64,000 nt of DNA from Clitopilus passeckerianus (taxonomy: Eukaryota; Basidiomycota; Agaricomycetes; Agaricales; Entolomataceae). Positions 47,798 to 60,100 of the stretch are shown here, piece after piece (positions within the stretch are counted from its first letter, which is position 1; each line of letters begins with the position of its first letter). The position numbers and the translations under genes are program-made. The DNA lies in NCBI GenBank assembly GCA_944990035.1, contig CALYLX010000116.1, positions 558,001 through 622,000 on the forward strand, read 5' to 3'. The notes below the pieces were generated by a model that searched no databases, was not told the DNA's origin, and saw nothing but the letters and a program-made list of their open reading frames with translations.

Positions 47798-47820
47798 CAA
47801 CAACAACAACAACAACAACA
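47798..47820. repeat. (CAA)n microsatellite
   Basis: Perfect CAA repeat of about 7.7 units in the spacer upstream of transporter copy B, non-coding as far as I can see. Confidence 0.9.
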
Positions 47821-48105
47821 TAAGGTCAGGATTGCGCGATCGAGGGTGGCTCAAGAATCGTTGTGCCGCCATGGGCTAAAAGGTTTGCAGCAAGAGGATG
47901 GCCGATCCGTGGTGGCTGTGCCAAACTGACGCGTTCCCTGACTCTTTTTCAAGCGGGGCATCAGCTGGTTTGAAGGTTGACAACCTCATCTTACATCGCA
48001 CAGATGCAAATATACAGTTGAAATTTTCTACAAATGATTTGACGCAATTAATTTGTGCTTACGAGGAATAAAACTTGCAAGTCCACGTAGCACGATGGCA
48101 CGAGC

Positions 48106-50209
48106 TTAGTGTGTCTGTTCACCCTTTTCTCCCGAATCAACCGAGCCCCTTTCAGTTTCTACAGTCTCGGCATCCTCCTTGGGCTTTCCTATCTCTAAAA
48201 GAGAAAGCCAAGCTACAGGCGCAGATACGGCCCAGAAAACCACATTTATGACAACCGTATACAGAGGATTGAATTTCCTGACAAACAAGAAATATTCAGT
48301 AAGTCTGACTCAATCAGAGTTGAGCCGAGGAACGTACGAAGAACTAATTCCAAAGGATGCACATTGACCCCAAGATTCTATTCCTCGGAGGAGACCCGCG
48401 GCCCGCGTCAACTCGTTAGTTCCATCGCTCAATGAGCCAACAGACCAGTACTGACAAAGTCGTGAGGGATTCGGAAATGCGATAAAAACATTATATCCAC
48501 CAAGTAGTTCTGCACAAGCCCACCTGCAATGTTAAGCATGAGGTACATGCCAAACCCACGACCAAAGCCAGGATCAACCCAATCGAGCTTGCCAGGTGAG
48601 TGTTGAATGTAGGAGTGCTGGACAACGATGGCCCACACAAGGATTCCAGAGAATAGTGTCATCACAAAAGCACCTGCAGTCCTTGCCCGAGCCTAAGGAT
48701 TAGAACATATTAGTAAAGTGAAACCGGCATCAATCATAGAGTATCAGACCTTCACGCTCAGTGTCTGCCTGTCTAGGTATACGCCAAGAACCACGTTTGC
48801 TGATGCCTGGCAAATAGCACTCAGGAAGGAGCCGAGCGCCCGTGCTCGGACCTGTAATAAATAAATCAGACATGTGTTAGAAAGGTCCAAATTTTGGCAT
48901 ACCGAGAAGTACAGGGTCAAGAAAGTTGACGCATAACCCCAATAGAACCAGCTGCCTAAAATTGACTTAGTTTTGATCATCATCAGGTCAGAAAACAACC
49001 TCACTAAAGAACAGAGGAAGGAGGCAAGCTTGTTCGCGCAGAGTAACCGCTTTTGCAAGTATCTTCAACTGTGTCCATGTTGATGTTCGCTTTTCCACTT
49101 GAACGGGTGTCCGGTCCTCTCTTTGAACCTTCTCCGGGCTTGAAATCAGGAATGCCAAAGGGAAGGCCAGGACTTGGAGAATGACGAAGACCAGTAGGGT
49201 AGTGTACGAGACCTTCCCTCCTTTTGAGGTTTTGGCGTTGAGTCCGAGGTTGATTGCCCTAGAACAAGACCAATCATAAGAAAGAACCCGTATGTGACCT
49301 TGGCGGTTGCGTACCCTCCGACGACTTGGCCCATATTCTTGAAAGCTGACCAGATGGCGAGGTATCGACCTCTCTTTGCGTGTTCCGGGTAAGCGAGCAC
49401 AATTGCGCCCTAATACCACCTATTAGCTATATGCATTTCTTAGCAAATAGCAAAGCGGCCTACCTCTGCTGCCCAGTACATTCCTGCAGAAATACCGTTA
49501 ATGACGGCACCTAGGATGACGAACCATTCCTTGGCCATCTTTCAGTTTTCAAGAATACAGTAGTATTCGGTTACGAAGCTCACCGTTCCGTATCGATTGT
49601 TTTGATCCGGAATGACAGTCAGACTTATTGACGGCCCAGGCTGGAGGCTTCACTCACATAAAGCTGCGGCATATACGGGAAAGCCAATGGTGCCTAAGAC
49701 CAATGTATTTCTCACTCCGATGGAGTTCACCAATACTGGACTTAGGACACAGAAAAGTCCCATGAAAGCAAAAACAATCCTGTTTCCCCTTCGATAATTG
49801 CGTCATTGTAGACTCGCCAGGCAAGGCTTACGAGTTTCCGGCGCTATAATGCAGTTTAGCAACGATCTGGATAGCCTGAGTGAACCTGACTTGTTTACTT
49901 ACTTTACGAGATAAGGCTCAAGTGCACCACCGGCTCCCAAACTGTTCATTGCATTCCTTTCATGGGGTTAGATCCAAGGTCATCATAGCGGAGGGAGTGT
50001 CCTATTACCATAGTCCTGGTGCCAGAAAGGTGACGCTGAAGCAGGGATAAGTAAATGGAAACCCGGGGTAAGACCGGAACCCACACTCCGACTATCAGAA
50101 TCTGAAAGGTTGTACTTCTGTAGAACGTCCTCTTCTGGGCACCCAACTGGGAATCTGGGGATTCCGAGCGTGGTGAACCCTCTGAGCCGTTTTCCTTCGT
50201 GGCAGACAT
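48106..50209 (-). CDS. UNC93-like MFS transporter, copy C of the array
   Basis: Third copy, apparently intact. It starts MSATKENGSEGSPRSESPDSQ, then KRTFYRSTTFQILIVGVVTFLAPGLW, with the FLAPGLW exon only about 28 nt. Later exons give LAYPEHAKRGRYLAIWSAFKNMGQVVGG, INLGLNAKTSKGGKVSYTTL, LAFPLAFLISSPEKVQRED, SWFYWGYASTFLTLYFSV, ARALGSFLSAICQASANVVLGVYLD, GILVWAIVVQHSYIQH, DWVDPGFGRGFGMYLMLNIAGG, KFNPLYTVVINVVFWAVSAPVAWLSLLEIG and a polar tail ending GEKGEQTH. Roughly 11-12 hydrophobic segments. Best reference for judging the other copies. Family members are membrane transporters or regulators; the substrate is unknown. The start ATG at 50209 is preferred over an upstream TTG. Confidence 0.88.
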
Positions 50210-50492
50210 ATCAACCAAAAGCCGGCTGAGAGATAACCATTCGGGCGGCTCCTTTTAGAGTATTTTCTAAGGATAAAATATTCCGAATGCACATATCACA
50301 GCTGAATTGCGTGATTAAGAGGCCAGCTAGGCATTTCCAATCAGGGCCATTCGCCCAAGGTTCCTCAAAGGCCAAGAACAAGTCGCATCATAAGCGGGGC
50401 TGTGGCTGTGCGCTTCTGCTGAACCAGCTTAGGTGATTCGAACGCGTTCTCAAAGTTGCTCAGTTCCATGTCGGTCACTCGGAAAGTCTGAA

Positions 50493-52554
50493 ATGCGAGG
50501 CTATCATATAGAAATAGCTTTAAAGCCTCAAGGACCGAAATCATTACCTGATACATTTGTGCCGACTAGCCTCTTCCACCCTTTACCTACACACAACCCA
50601 AAGCCGACCATTAGAAAGACCGCCACTTTCAATCCCAAGAATAAAGATTATCGTCTCGGACCTATAAGAATCGACTGGATGGACCTTGGAAACACTAGCA
50701 AAGCTTCTCAATTATCACCCATGAAGGAGAAGGGACATGCAAGAGGTACGCCTTTTTCCGCTTACGCCTTTCAACGGCATGTTCTTATTCTGAAATGGAG
50801 ACAGGAACCCTTGAAGCAGTCTTTATTCCCAATAATAACACCAGTTCAGGATCCACGAATCTACCTGAGGGAGTGGTTCACATATATCGTGATGCTTCTG
50901 AGAAGCTGTTTGCAGACGAAGCAGGGGCTTCAACCTCTGCTTCAGCCTCGAATTCGGAGGTGTCAGAATCTGACGGGGTGATGCTTGGTGTTCTAGCTGT
51001 CCCCTCTTGGATGACGCCTTCCGATTTCTTGTCATTCGTTGCTCCCGCTATAGAGGGCATTGCTCATCTTCGATTGGTGAGGTAAGGGAAGGGTTTAATG
51101 TATCTGCCTTCGGTGGTGTTAAACGGATTCCAGGGACTCCTTCCCGAACCGGTCAATAGCAATCATCAAATTCCACAATCCCGCCGATGCTGCTGAGTTT
51201 ATCGAAGCTTTCAATGGCAAACATTTCAATTCCATGGAGGTGGGTTTATCTGTTTCCCTCAGTAGCATCTGCCTAAAGCTGTCTCCATTTCAGCCGGAGA
51301 TCTGCAATGTTGTGCATGTCCTTTCAATAAAGGTCACTACCGAGGATGCGGTGACGCAGGCCATCACCAGGTCGCAGAATTCCCAAAACAGATCTACATA
51401 TGAGTTGCCTACATGCCCGGTCTGCCTCGAGCGTATGGACTCAGCGATCACTGGGCTTATCACTGTCCCCTGCTCCCATACCTTCCATTGCTCATGTTTG
51501 AGTAAGTGGGGTGATAGCAGGTGGGTAATAGTTCTGGGTTCATTATGCCTTGCTGATCCCTTCTAGGTGTCCTGTCTGCCGGTACTCACAGACTCTTCGT
51601 TCCTCCCACCCGGCCTCGTCATCTTCCTCCCGACCAGCAGCTCCCTTACCATTCACCGACCCCACCACAGCTACCATGTCTACGTGCGCTTCTTGTTCTT
51701 CGACTACAAATTTGTGGATATGCCTCATTTGTGGCAATATCGGTTGTGGCCGGTATGGCCGGGCTCATGCCCATGCGCACTACCAACTCACCACCCATCT
51801 CTACGCCCTCGAACTAGAAACTCAACGCGTCTGGGATTACGCAGGGGATGGATATGTGCATCGACTCATTCTCAACAAAGCTGATGGCAAACTGGTCGAA
51901 CTACCTTCCGCAGCCTCCTCCACTGGAGGTGTACCGAGGGACAACGTTCCGGGGCCAAGCCAAGCGGATGCTTTGACCGCAGAGAAGATCGAAGCTATCG
52001 GTATCGAGTACTCCTATTTACTCACTTCCCAACTCGATTCTCAGCGGTCTTATTATGAGGAGCAAACAGCTGAGCTCCAGACTCAAATCCATGAATTGAG
52101 AGGGCTGGTGGAACGCCTTAGCTTGGACTTCGACACGGAGAAAAAGAGGTCGGAATTGGACGCGCAGAGGCGCGTGGAAGAGGAAAGTAATAGAGTTGCG
52201 GAACTGGCCAAGGAGAAAGCAAAAGCCGAGGTGCGAGCGCAGAAAGCAACAGAGATGGCCAGACTCCTTCAGAAGGAGTTGAAAGAGGAAAGAGCAGTTA
52301 GCGACGGGCTAATGAAGAATCTTGGCCAGATGAAGCAGAGAATGGAACAGGTAGACGTCGAGAAGGATGGGTTGGCGACCAAGATCCAGGATCTGGAGGA
52401 CCAATTACGGGATGTGATGTTTTCACTGGAAACCCAAGCGAAGATCGAACAAGGTGGTGGGCTGGAAGGGGAGCTTGCTGGTGGGAGTATCGGTGTATCT
52501 CAGGCCCCGCCTCTGAGCCCGAATGGTACCCGGAGGAAATCTCGTAAACGGTAG
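50493..52554 (+). CDS. BRAP2/Etp1-type RING and ZnF-UBP ubiquitin ligase
   Basis: BRAP2 family protein (Etp1 in yeast). It starts MRGYHIEIALKPQG, then KDYRLGPIRIDWMDLG. Splicing at GTACGC leads to TLEAVFIPNNN and GVVHIYRD. The BRAP2 RRM-like domain follows: LGVLAVPSWMTPSDFLSFV, AHLRLVR, FPNRSIAIIKFHNPADAAEFIEAFNGKHFN (in parts). The RING is CPVCLERMDSAITGLITVPC, then [20 protein letters not shown]. The UBP zinc finger is CASCSSTTNLWICLICGNIGC, then GRYGRAHAHAHY and HLYALELETQRVWDYAGDG. A long coiled coil (QTQIHELRGLVERLSLDFD, EEESNRVAELAKEKAKAEVRAQKA) leads to a basic C-terminus RRKSRKR. All junctions keep frame. Ubiquitin ligase activity is known for BRAP2; the local substrate is unknown. 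Confidence 0.94.
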
Positions 52555-52861
52555 CCTGAGTTTGATGTAGTTGTCCTCATGTTCTCCTTTCTACTCGGAC
52601 TCCAGCGACCTTTAGCGCCTTATCATATTGCTTGCATTGCAGATAATACTTTGGTACAACCTGTGTTCCAAGGTCTGATGCGACACTCGGGAGTAAAAAC
52701 GTTCCACGTTCCTCGCGCAGAAATGAAATCAGTGACCCGGCGGCGGACGCATTTTCAAATAGTGACCATGAGGATCCAAAGACTGTGCTGGCCAATATAA
52801 GCCTCCCGTTCCTCAGTCTATTCTTCACTTTCCTCTGGCTCTCTCTTCGATACTCTTATAA

Positions 52862-54151
52862 ATGACAGCCACCATGAAAGAACTACCCTACGAAATTTGG
52901 GAGCAAATCTTCCTAGAGAGCTTACCCTCGGATGATTTTAAGCAGCCCTCTTCATCTACAGCGCCACTGCTTCTCTGCCAAGTCAATAAGCGGTGGAGGG
53001 ATTGCGCACTCTCGACGCCCTCATTATGGTCGTCACTGTCCATAAAGATTGCAAGACGAGGCTGCATCCCGCGCTTGAGCCTGGTCCCAGTATGGCTCCA
53101 ACGTGCTGATGGACGTCCACTGGATATTTCGTTGACGCTGGATGGGCGACCAGGTTTCCACGCATTCGTCAATGCAGACTCGGCATTGAAAACTATCGCA
53201 CCATTCTTCCAACGTTGGCGCCATGTCGTGCTACGCCTCGGTCCCTTCATCAGTATGCCAACCCTGCTGGAGGTACCGCATGTTGATGCCCACTTCTTCG
53301 AGTCGCTCGACCTGTTTCTCCCATCGGGATACAGCAGAGAGTCCGAGTTCATGGATAGGCTTGCCACGAGGTCGCCTAATCTCCGAAGGCTCAAGCTTAC
53401 TGCAGAGCTACCGGAAGAAGACCTTCCTCACATCGACTTCCCCTTTGCTGCTTCCCTCAAGTCCCTCATTGTGGACTCTCCCGTCTTTTCCATCAATAGC
53501 TGTATTGATATTCTGAGCCAATGCACAGGCCTTGAAGAGTTCCAAGCGCACGACACGGCTGGACATAATACACATTCTCCTCGAACGTCCCCCGTCACGC
53601 TCCCTGACCTGAAGATCTTCACCCTATCAACTGCAGCATATGGCATCGCCCACCTCACAGAGAACATCACAATGCCGACTCTGACATTCTTTGGGTTAGC
53701 TTCACCTTACAACCTCCCATGGAGGAGTTTGAATAGATTGTTTGACCGTTCTGCATGCCCCCTTTCAGAGCTTATATTGTCTGGAGGCGGAAACGAGTCT
53801 GAGGTGCTCGGGTGCCTCCTCTCCTGCTCCAAGACACTCAAACACCTTTCTTTACACACCACAAGTGGCCCATACATGGGCGACGAGATTTTCCACGCGC
53901 TTGTTGCAGATGCGCAGAGTGTCCCCTTTCCCCGTCTCACGAATATTTCGTTCGGCCCGGGACTCGTCATTCAATCGAGTCAATGTCTGGCCGAGATGGT
54001 CAGGACAAGGATTGGCTTCATGGAACTACCAGAGGACGAAGTTGGCAAGATTTCCGTTTACGTCCCAAGGGAGCATCCGCCCGACATAATCGAGTTAGCC
54101 AAGAACCCGCCTCATAACTGGCGCCTCAATGTTGAGATAGAGCTTGCGTAG
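52862..54151 (+). CDS. F-box protein with leucine-rich C-terminal part
   Basis: Single-exon gene of 429 codons. The N-terminal F-box reads MKELPYEIWEQIFLESLPSD, LLLCQVNKRWRDCALSTPSLWSSL and RADGRPLDISLTLDG, the typical agaric F-box form. The remainder has irregular leucine-rich repeats (LPDLKIFTLST, MPTLTFFGLAS, CPLSELILSGG, CSKTLKHLSLHT, FPRLTNISFGPG). It presumably links Skp1 to an unknown target in an SCF ubiquitin ligase. Such genes are abundant and fast evolving in agarics. No intron and no break. Confidence 0.88.
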   Translation: MTATMKELPYEIWEQIFLESLPSDDFKQPSSSTAPLLLCQVNKRWRDCALSTPSLWSSLSIKIARRGCIPRLSLVPVWLQRADGRPLDISLTLDGRPGFHAFVNADSALKTIAPFFQRWRHVVLRLGPFISMPTLLEVPHVDAHFFESLDLFLPSGYSRESEFMDRLATRSPNLRRLKLTAELPEEDLPHIDFPFAASLKSLIVDSPVFSINSCIDILSQCTGLEEFQAHDTAGHNTHSPRTSPVTLPDLKIFTLSTAAYGIAHLTENITMPTLTFFGLASPYNLPWRSLNRLFDRSACPLSELILSGGGNESEVLGCLLSCSKTLKHLSLHTTSGPYMGDEIFHALVADAQSVPFPRLTNISFGPGLVIQSSQCLAEMVRTRIGFMELPEDEVGKISVYVPREHPPDIIELAKNPPHNWRLNVEIELA

Positions 54152-54455
54152 AATCAGAGAAACGAAATACTAAGCACGATAGTCACAACGTAATTAGACT
54201 CTGTAGACGAGGATATTATTAGGGAATGCAAACTAAATGATACATACAAGGAGCGTAAATACTTGTGCAGCAAGCCACCAGCGGAATGCCATTATGCAAC
54301 CAAATAACAAGAACAAAATGAATGTGTTGGATTGGAGGGAGAGAGATAAAGTTACAATGCCAGGAGATTGTGTAAAAAGGAGTGTGAGGTACGCGTGAGT
54401 TTCAGTCAATGCAAGCGTCGCAATCGTGTGTATGTGGTGTAGATATATGCGAGAA

Positions 54456-56918
54456 TCAGTCAAGGGTCGGCGTCATAGCAAAAGAGTTAGCGGACGGTGA
54501 TGGTTGAGCTTGATTGGCTTCATGCGAAACCATGGAGTTTGTATGCGTCCCGTTGCTGTAGTGATTGGGCTTCTGATTGGAGTCCTTGTTGGCAGGAACA
54601 GCAGTCTTTCCCAGGAACCAAGCCTATTTACGAATTGTCAGATTAACATTCCTTAGCGAGAGACAAATGCCAACATACCGGTACCCAACCACGATCGCCT
54701 CCTCTCTCCTTGACAACGTATGCCCAATGGTTATACCGCTTGAAAATCCGCAGAGCATCATCTTTCTTGAGGCTTATCTCTTCTTCGCCTTGTTTCTTGT
54801 AGTCCATTAAAGCTACTCCAGGGTAGCTTGTCGATATAATACTGAGAGGCAGAATGGGGGTCTTCGACCGAGGTGTGGATGGAGGCGAGACAGTGAGCGA
54901 TGATTCACCTTTCGCTGCATTGGCCTCCGCGATCGCTGATGCAACCGGGACTTTCGTTTCCAGGAGACAGCCAGCTGGCACCCAAGAGTGCTTCTCTGGA
55001 TTGTCCTCGACAATGCCAGAGCCTGTGGGGTCTCGCTGGACTACCCACCAGCCTCGCGATCGAGAAATAATAATGAATGTGTCGCCACTGTGGTTGAATG
55101 GAATACTATTAGCCTGTGGATCTTGAAGATAGCGATTAGACTTACACCATGACATCAAATTCATCGCTGTGTTCGGCCATGTATGGGTAGATCGCCACGG
55201 CATAGGATACGCCGTTCGATCCGTCCATGCCTTCTTGCAGCCCAGCACTCCAAGGTTCTCCCATTTCATTAGAGTTGGACCTGCCATGATCGTTGTTGCT
55301 GGCAGCAAGGGTGGTGCCACTGAGGTGGGCCGAGGAAGTCGCCGAAAGATTGGGTGTGGAAAGGGAAGTGTGAATTGATGGCATTGAAGCCGTCGACGAC
55401 TCATGTCGCTCTTGTTCCTCAGACTTCTCTGCAGACGGAGACAACATGCTTTGTTCCGGCCAACCCGGTTGTGGGCTCATGGAGGAAGCCAGCGGTGTTG
55501 GTACAGCTATCCCTCCAACTTCTAGGCGTGGTGGACGGCGGGGTCGAGATTGGGATGACGAAGCCCTAGTATGACCGGGAGTGGCTACAGTGGGTGTAGC
55601 CGCTGCTTTACGGGCAGCATGTTTCTGGTGGGCGACGGCAATCGGGGACTGAATTTCCCTCATGTGTTTCAACATGAACACAGGGTGTTTCTTCGCGTCT
55701 TTAAGTTTCTGGAAGAGAAGCAGAGGTTTCTCATCAAAATTGAGACAGCGCTCTGTTCTGTTGTCTATTTTAATTCGGTAAATATATTGTATTCTTAAGA
55801 AAGCTGAGAAGGTCGGTCATACCTAAGGGCCCGTAGCAGATAAACATGGCATAATTCTGCCATAACTCGTCTTCGATCTGGTATTTCTTGAGAGCGGCAG
55901 GAAGCACTTTCCACGTAGGATCGTCTAGTGAAACCTTGAAAGCCTTCAGAAGATCGCCTGATTCGCCTGATATCTTTGATCTTTGGGTCGGTGTTGATGA
56001 GGGCTCCCCGTTAGGGTCTGTGACTGACACTGGTGGCGGTCGTAAGCGTTCGGATTGTGTTGCTCCTGACGAGGAGGCTTCGTATTGCGTAGTTCCCGAA
56101 GCACGAGAAAGTGGTGGGATGTCATGCTCCAATTTATGTGGAGATGAATGTGGTGATTCTACAGCTTGGTCAGGTTTTGTCGGCGACCCTTGGGCTCGAG
56201 CCCAATTCCGTGAAGGCCGGCGTTGCAAGGGACTAGCGTCACCGTTCTAAAGGAGTCAAATCATGATGCATGAGCGTGCTGAGTCGAAGGAATTTAGGGC
56301 AACTCACCGAACGAGGGAACTGGTTCCTGAAGAGCCGAAACTCCTCGATGAAGGTGTGCAAGCTATTCTTGAGGTGGCGGTTGTCCTCTTCAAGCTTCTT
56401 TATGCGTTGGGCTGAGACAAATGAAAGTTAAAGCCCACAGTTGGCAGTCGAAACCTGCATGCTTTACCTTGATCCTTGAATTTCGAGTAGAGCCCTTCAA
56501 CGGAGGTATTCTCCAATCGTTCCGAGGCCTCAGCTGTTCCACCCATATGAGTTTTCGATGAATTTTGAGACCAGTGCTAATGGGCACCCACATGGTGGAA
56601 TATAATCGTCGCTTCCGATTGGCACACCGTGTGCAATCTTCACAAGGTATGCTGCCTTGAGAATTGTCAGTCTCTGGCCGATCGAAGATACGCCGATGCT
56701 CTTCAAGCTTTCTGCATCCATAAGACACATTGTCTCCCCATTTATCCCATGCTCTTTTCAGAAAGATTACATCAAAGACTGTGCTGAGCCGGTGAAGGAC
56801 GGTATCACCCACCTCTGAGTTGCGACTCGTAATATGGAAAGCCCAGAGACGAAAACCAGCTGTGCACATCTCCCTCGTCCCACTCAAGAATGCTTCTTTC
56901 TCCCGTCGGTAGGTTCAT
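54456..56918 (-). CDS. Ste50/Ubc2-type MAPK adaptor: SAM, RA and two SH3 domains
   Basis: Scaffold that links a small GTPase to the Ste11-type MAPKKK in mating and virulence or stress MAPK signalling. It starts MNLPTGERSILEWDEGDVHSW, a SAM domain continued by LGFPYYESQL, LCLMDAESLKSIGVSSIGQR and LTILKAAYLVKIAHGVPIGSDDYIPP. A short coiled coil (IKKLEEDNRHLKNSLHTFIEEF) follows. After a Ser/Pro-rich linker comes the Ras-association domain: FKVSLDDPTWKVLPAALKKYQIED, LWQNYAMFICYGPLG, NRTERCLNFDEKPLLLFQKLKDAKK, VFMLKHMREIQSPI. Two SH3 domains close the protein: YAVAIYPYMAEHSDEFDV with GWWVVQRD, and GVALMDYKKQGEEEISLKKDD with HWAYVVKERGGDRGWVP. It ends FAMTPTLD. Yeast Ste50 lacks SH3 domains; this layout is the basidiomycete Ubc2 form. 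Confidence 0.92.
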
Positions 56919-57117
56919 AAGCCTGTTTGCCCTGCAGACGAGCTCTCTATAGATTGGAGGATAATATGAGGTGGACGTCGAAAGCAATGGGCAGGGCTGC
57001 TCTCAGCTTTGCCGGCGAAGCTCATGAACTTCGCGTAACTGGGCATGCACGTGACTCAATATTCGCTTTTGGCGGTGGCGACTGTACTCTGCACAGTGAC
57101 GGTCCATAGCTAACCTT

Positions 57118-60100
57118 ATGGACGATCCATGGGCCAATGCTTGGGGAGAGCCCAGTAACTCAAATGCTCAGCCTGGGACCTCTTTGAAGCTTAACAAAAC
57201 AGACAACAATGCAGACTCAGAGGCAGACATCTCTGCACCAGCTTGGTCAACTGGACCATCGGTGAAATGGGCGGAGCCAACTTTCGGCCAAGGCTCGCTT
57301 TGGGGGTCAGCAGAAGAGTCGCCTGGAAAGCTCTGGTCAACACCCTCGCCGTATGAGGAGATCAACTTGGGTGACTCCTTGCAAGGTTCGCTCGCCCGTG
57401 AACCATCACCGTCACCTCCTCCCACGCCTAAGGCAGCTTCCCCAGTTCTAGAAGCCCCCAAACATCCAACGATTCCGCCAGAAACTGCAGTGATTACTAA
57501 AGAATTGGAAAATGAATTGCATTCTCCCAAGTTAGATGAAAGCGCGGCATCACTACCCAACCATATCAACCCAGCCTCGGATACACAAATATCACCTCCA
57601 GACTTCAGTACATCACATACTGATACTCACTTAGAAGAGATCCCCCCAACTACCCACATGAAACCGCCTTCTCTTGATTTACACACGAACGCATTTGCTG
57701 ATCCCGCACCTTTTGATGAAACCCACCTCACCATAGAGTCGAGACCGCCTGAAGCCGGTAGTCCTGACGGTTTCGGGTCTTTTGAAACTGGGTTGGACTC
57801 TGCAGAGGTGGATGGTGACCCTTGGGCAGCACCAATTGCCTCACTCAGCGAGGACGCAGTTGCAAATACTGGAACAGAGGCCTGGGCTTCCTGGGGGCTG
57901 GAGGCGCCAAACACGGCCGAATCGGCGGTGACAGAAGATGAATGGGAGGCAGCTAAGCGGAACAAGGAAGTGATGGATCGGCATGTTGTAGGTGGATATT
58001 TCAGAATGAAGTCCAATTTGCTCAATGTATGTCCTTAGCCACCTCACGTTCTGGCTGGCATCCTGCGTGAATTCGAAGCATTCTCAAAAGAACTCTGGCC
58101 AGATCAGGAGTCAGACCCTACAGGGATGCAGCAGGGATGGCAAGGCGGACTTGAAAGCGTGGAGGGCCTGTAAGTCATAGTGCTGACAACTCGTATTGGG
58201 ATGCTAATATAAAGTGGCTTTTGTAGAGTTGAAGAGGTTGACCGTTTTGCTCCAAAGGACATGGTCTTGCCCCAAGCAATGCCTTTCACCAAGACTTTCA
58301 GTGGGAAGAAATTGGCTGAGAACCTTCGCCTAACGCGGAATCTTCCATCGACTCGTTCGAGCCCTTTCAACTTGTACCTCGTCTCCAAAGGCTCTACAGC
58401 TTGGGAGACATCCGTCAAGTCCCGCATCGAAGCTTCTGAAGATGATGTACTCCCTGCCGGCTGGCGAGTGGTTGAGAAAGAAGAACCCACCAAACCAGTT
58501 GAAGATATGACCAAGAGAAAGAGCGGATTTCTTTCTTTTTTCGGTCGGCGAGCAACAGAGGATGCTGGTGCGAAAAAGACTATGGCATCTGTGGTTGGGT
58601 CTTCCGCTCCCCTATCTTCTGCATCTTCCCTCTCCGTGTCCGAACCCGTACGGAAGAGTAGCGACGCCAATACTAGCAACAAACCACCAACTCGCCCGGC
58701 CACACCCTCCTCTTCATTGCCACTCCCCAGTGCACCTAGTCAGATCACAGCTCCTGCCACAGATAACACTTATTCCCAGCCTTCAATCCCATCTGCTACC
58801 TCCGACGAGTTTGATGATATCACTCCTCAGCCTCAATCAGCTGTGAGCAGGTTCTTGACTCGCTTCAGCCGTCCGAAAGGCGCACATAGTAGGAGCCCTA
58901 GCCAATCTATGGTACTTTCTTCCGACGACATGGACTTCTTGTCGGATGTTGTACCCAGCCACAACGACGACTTGGACGATTTCGCTCAGCAAAAGGAGTT
59001 GTCTAATATGCTGAATTCGACGTCCTTGTCATCAAAGCTGCCACCGCCACTACCCCCGCCTCCCAAAGCAACTACTCCTACTGCCTCGACGTTCAATGTG
59101 AATTTGTCAGGGCCGTCGAAACCTTCATTGGATGACCTAGGAGACGACTTGTTAGCCCTAGGGTCGTCATCTAAAACTCGCTCTGCAGCACCTACACCAC
59201 CTAGCAAGTCCAATCCTCCATCTCGACAACCATCCATATCGTCCAGTAGCGCCATGCCCGACTTTTCGATCTTTGACATGCCTCCGGTTCCTTCTTCCAA
59301 CCCTTCAGCTATCAAACCTCCTGCACAATCTTCGTCGAATTCGAGCAGTCGGTCGGCGTCGCCCTTCACACTACCTCCTCCTCCCAAGTTTAATGCGCCA
59401 GCCACTACTCCTAGAAAGGCACCGACTGCTATGATGTCGTCCGGACCTTCTAAGTCATCTGCCCCAGCGGCATTCGCACCCATTCTCCCTCCTCCTCCCA
59501 CTTCCCGAACATCGTCAGTTGGTGTAACAAACAGTAACGGATCAGTTCATCGAACTGCATCAACCAATGCCACCATTTACACGGCTACCTCCAATGGTGG
59601 ACGCGGAGACGACTTTTCTGATTTCTTCTCGTCACCATCTCGATCCGTTCAACCCACTCCCACACAAAACACCCCTCATTCAGCTTCCTTCGATGCTAGC
59701 GAATCCTCTTTCTTCTCGGACTTTTCAGATAAGAGCTTCGTTTCACAACAGCACGCTAAGAAACAAGAATCATTTGATGACTTTGACGAATGGACACCAA
59801 CCTCAGGCCCGCTTCGGACCCCATCTCCACCCCGCGTCCCTTCGAAACAACCTTCATATGGACACAAACCATTAGAACAGATCCCTGCTGCGACACCACC
59901 ACAGATCAAACCATTGCAACCTATGTTCTCTGGTGGTACACCACCGAGGCAAACTAGCCCTCCCGTTCATCAGAGGACAGGAAGTCAGGAAGTCAGGGGC
60001 TGTTCGGCGACAATATCTCAAGGCCATCATCTACTACGCCAAGCGCCGTTCCGCCGCCTCCAGGCAGCAATATTTCATCCAGACCATCGTCTACGGCGCC

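Noticed and set aside
58986..59501. Gly-rich 171-codon minus-strand frame
   Set aside because: Shadow of the Pro/Ser-rich coding sequence on the plus strand.
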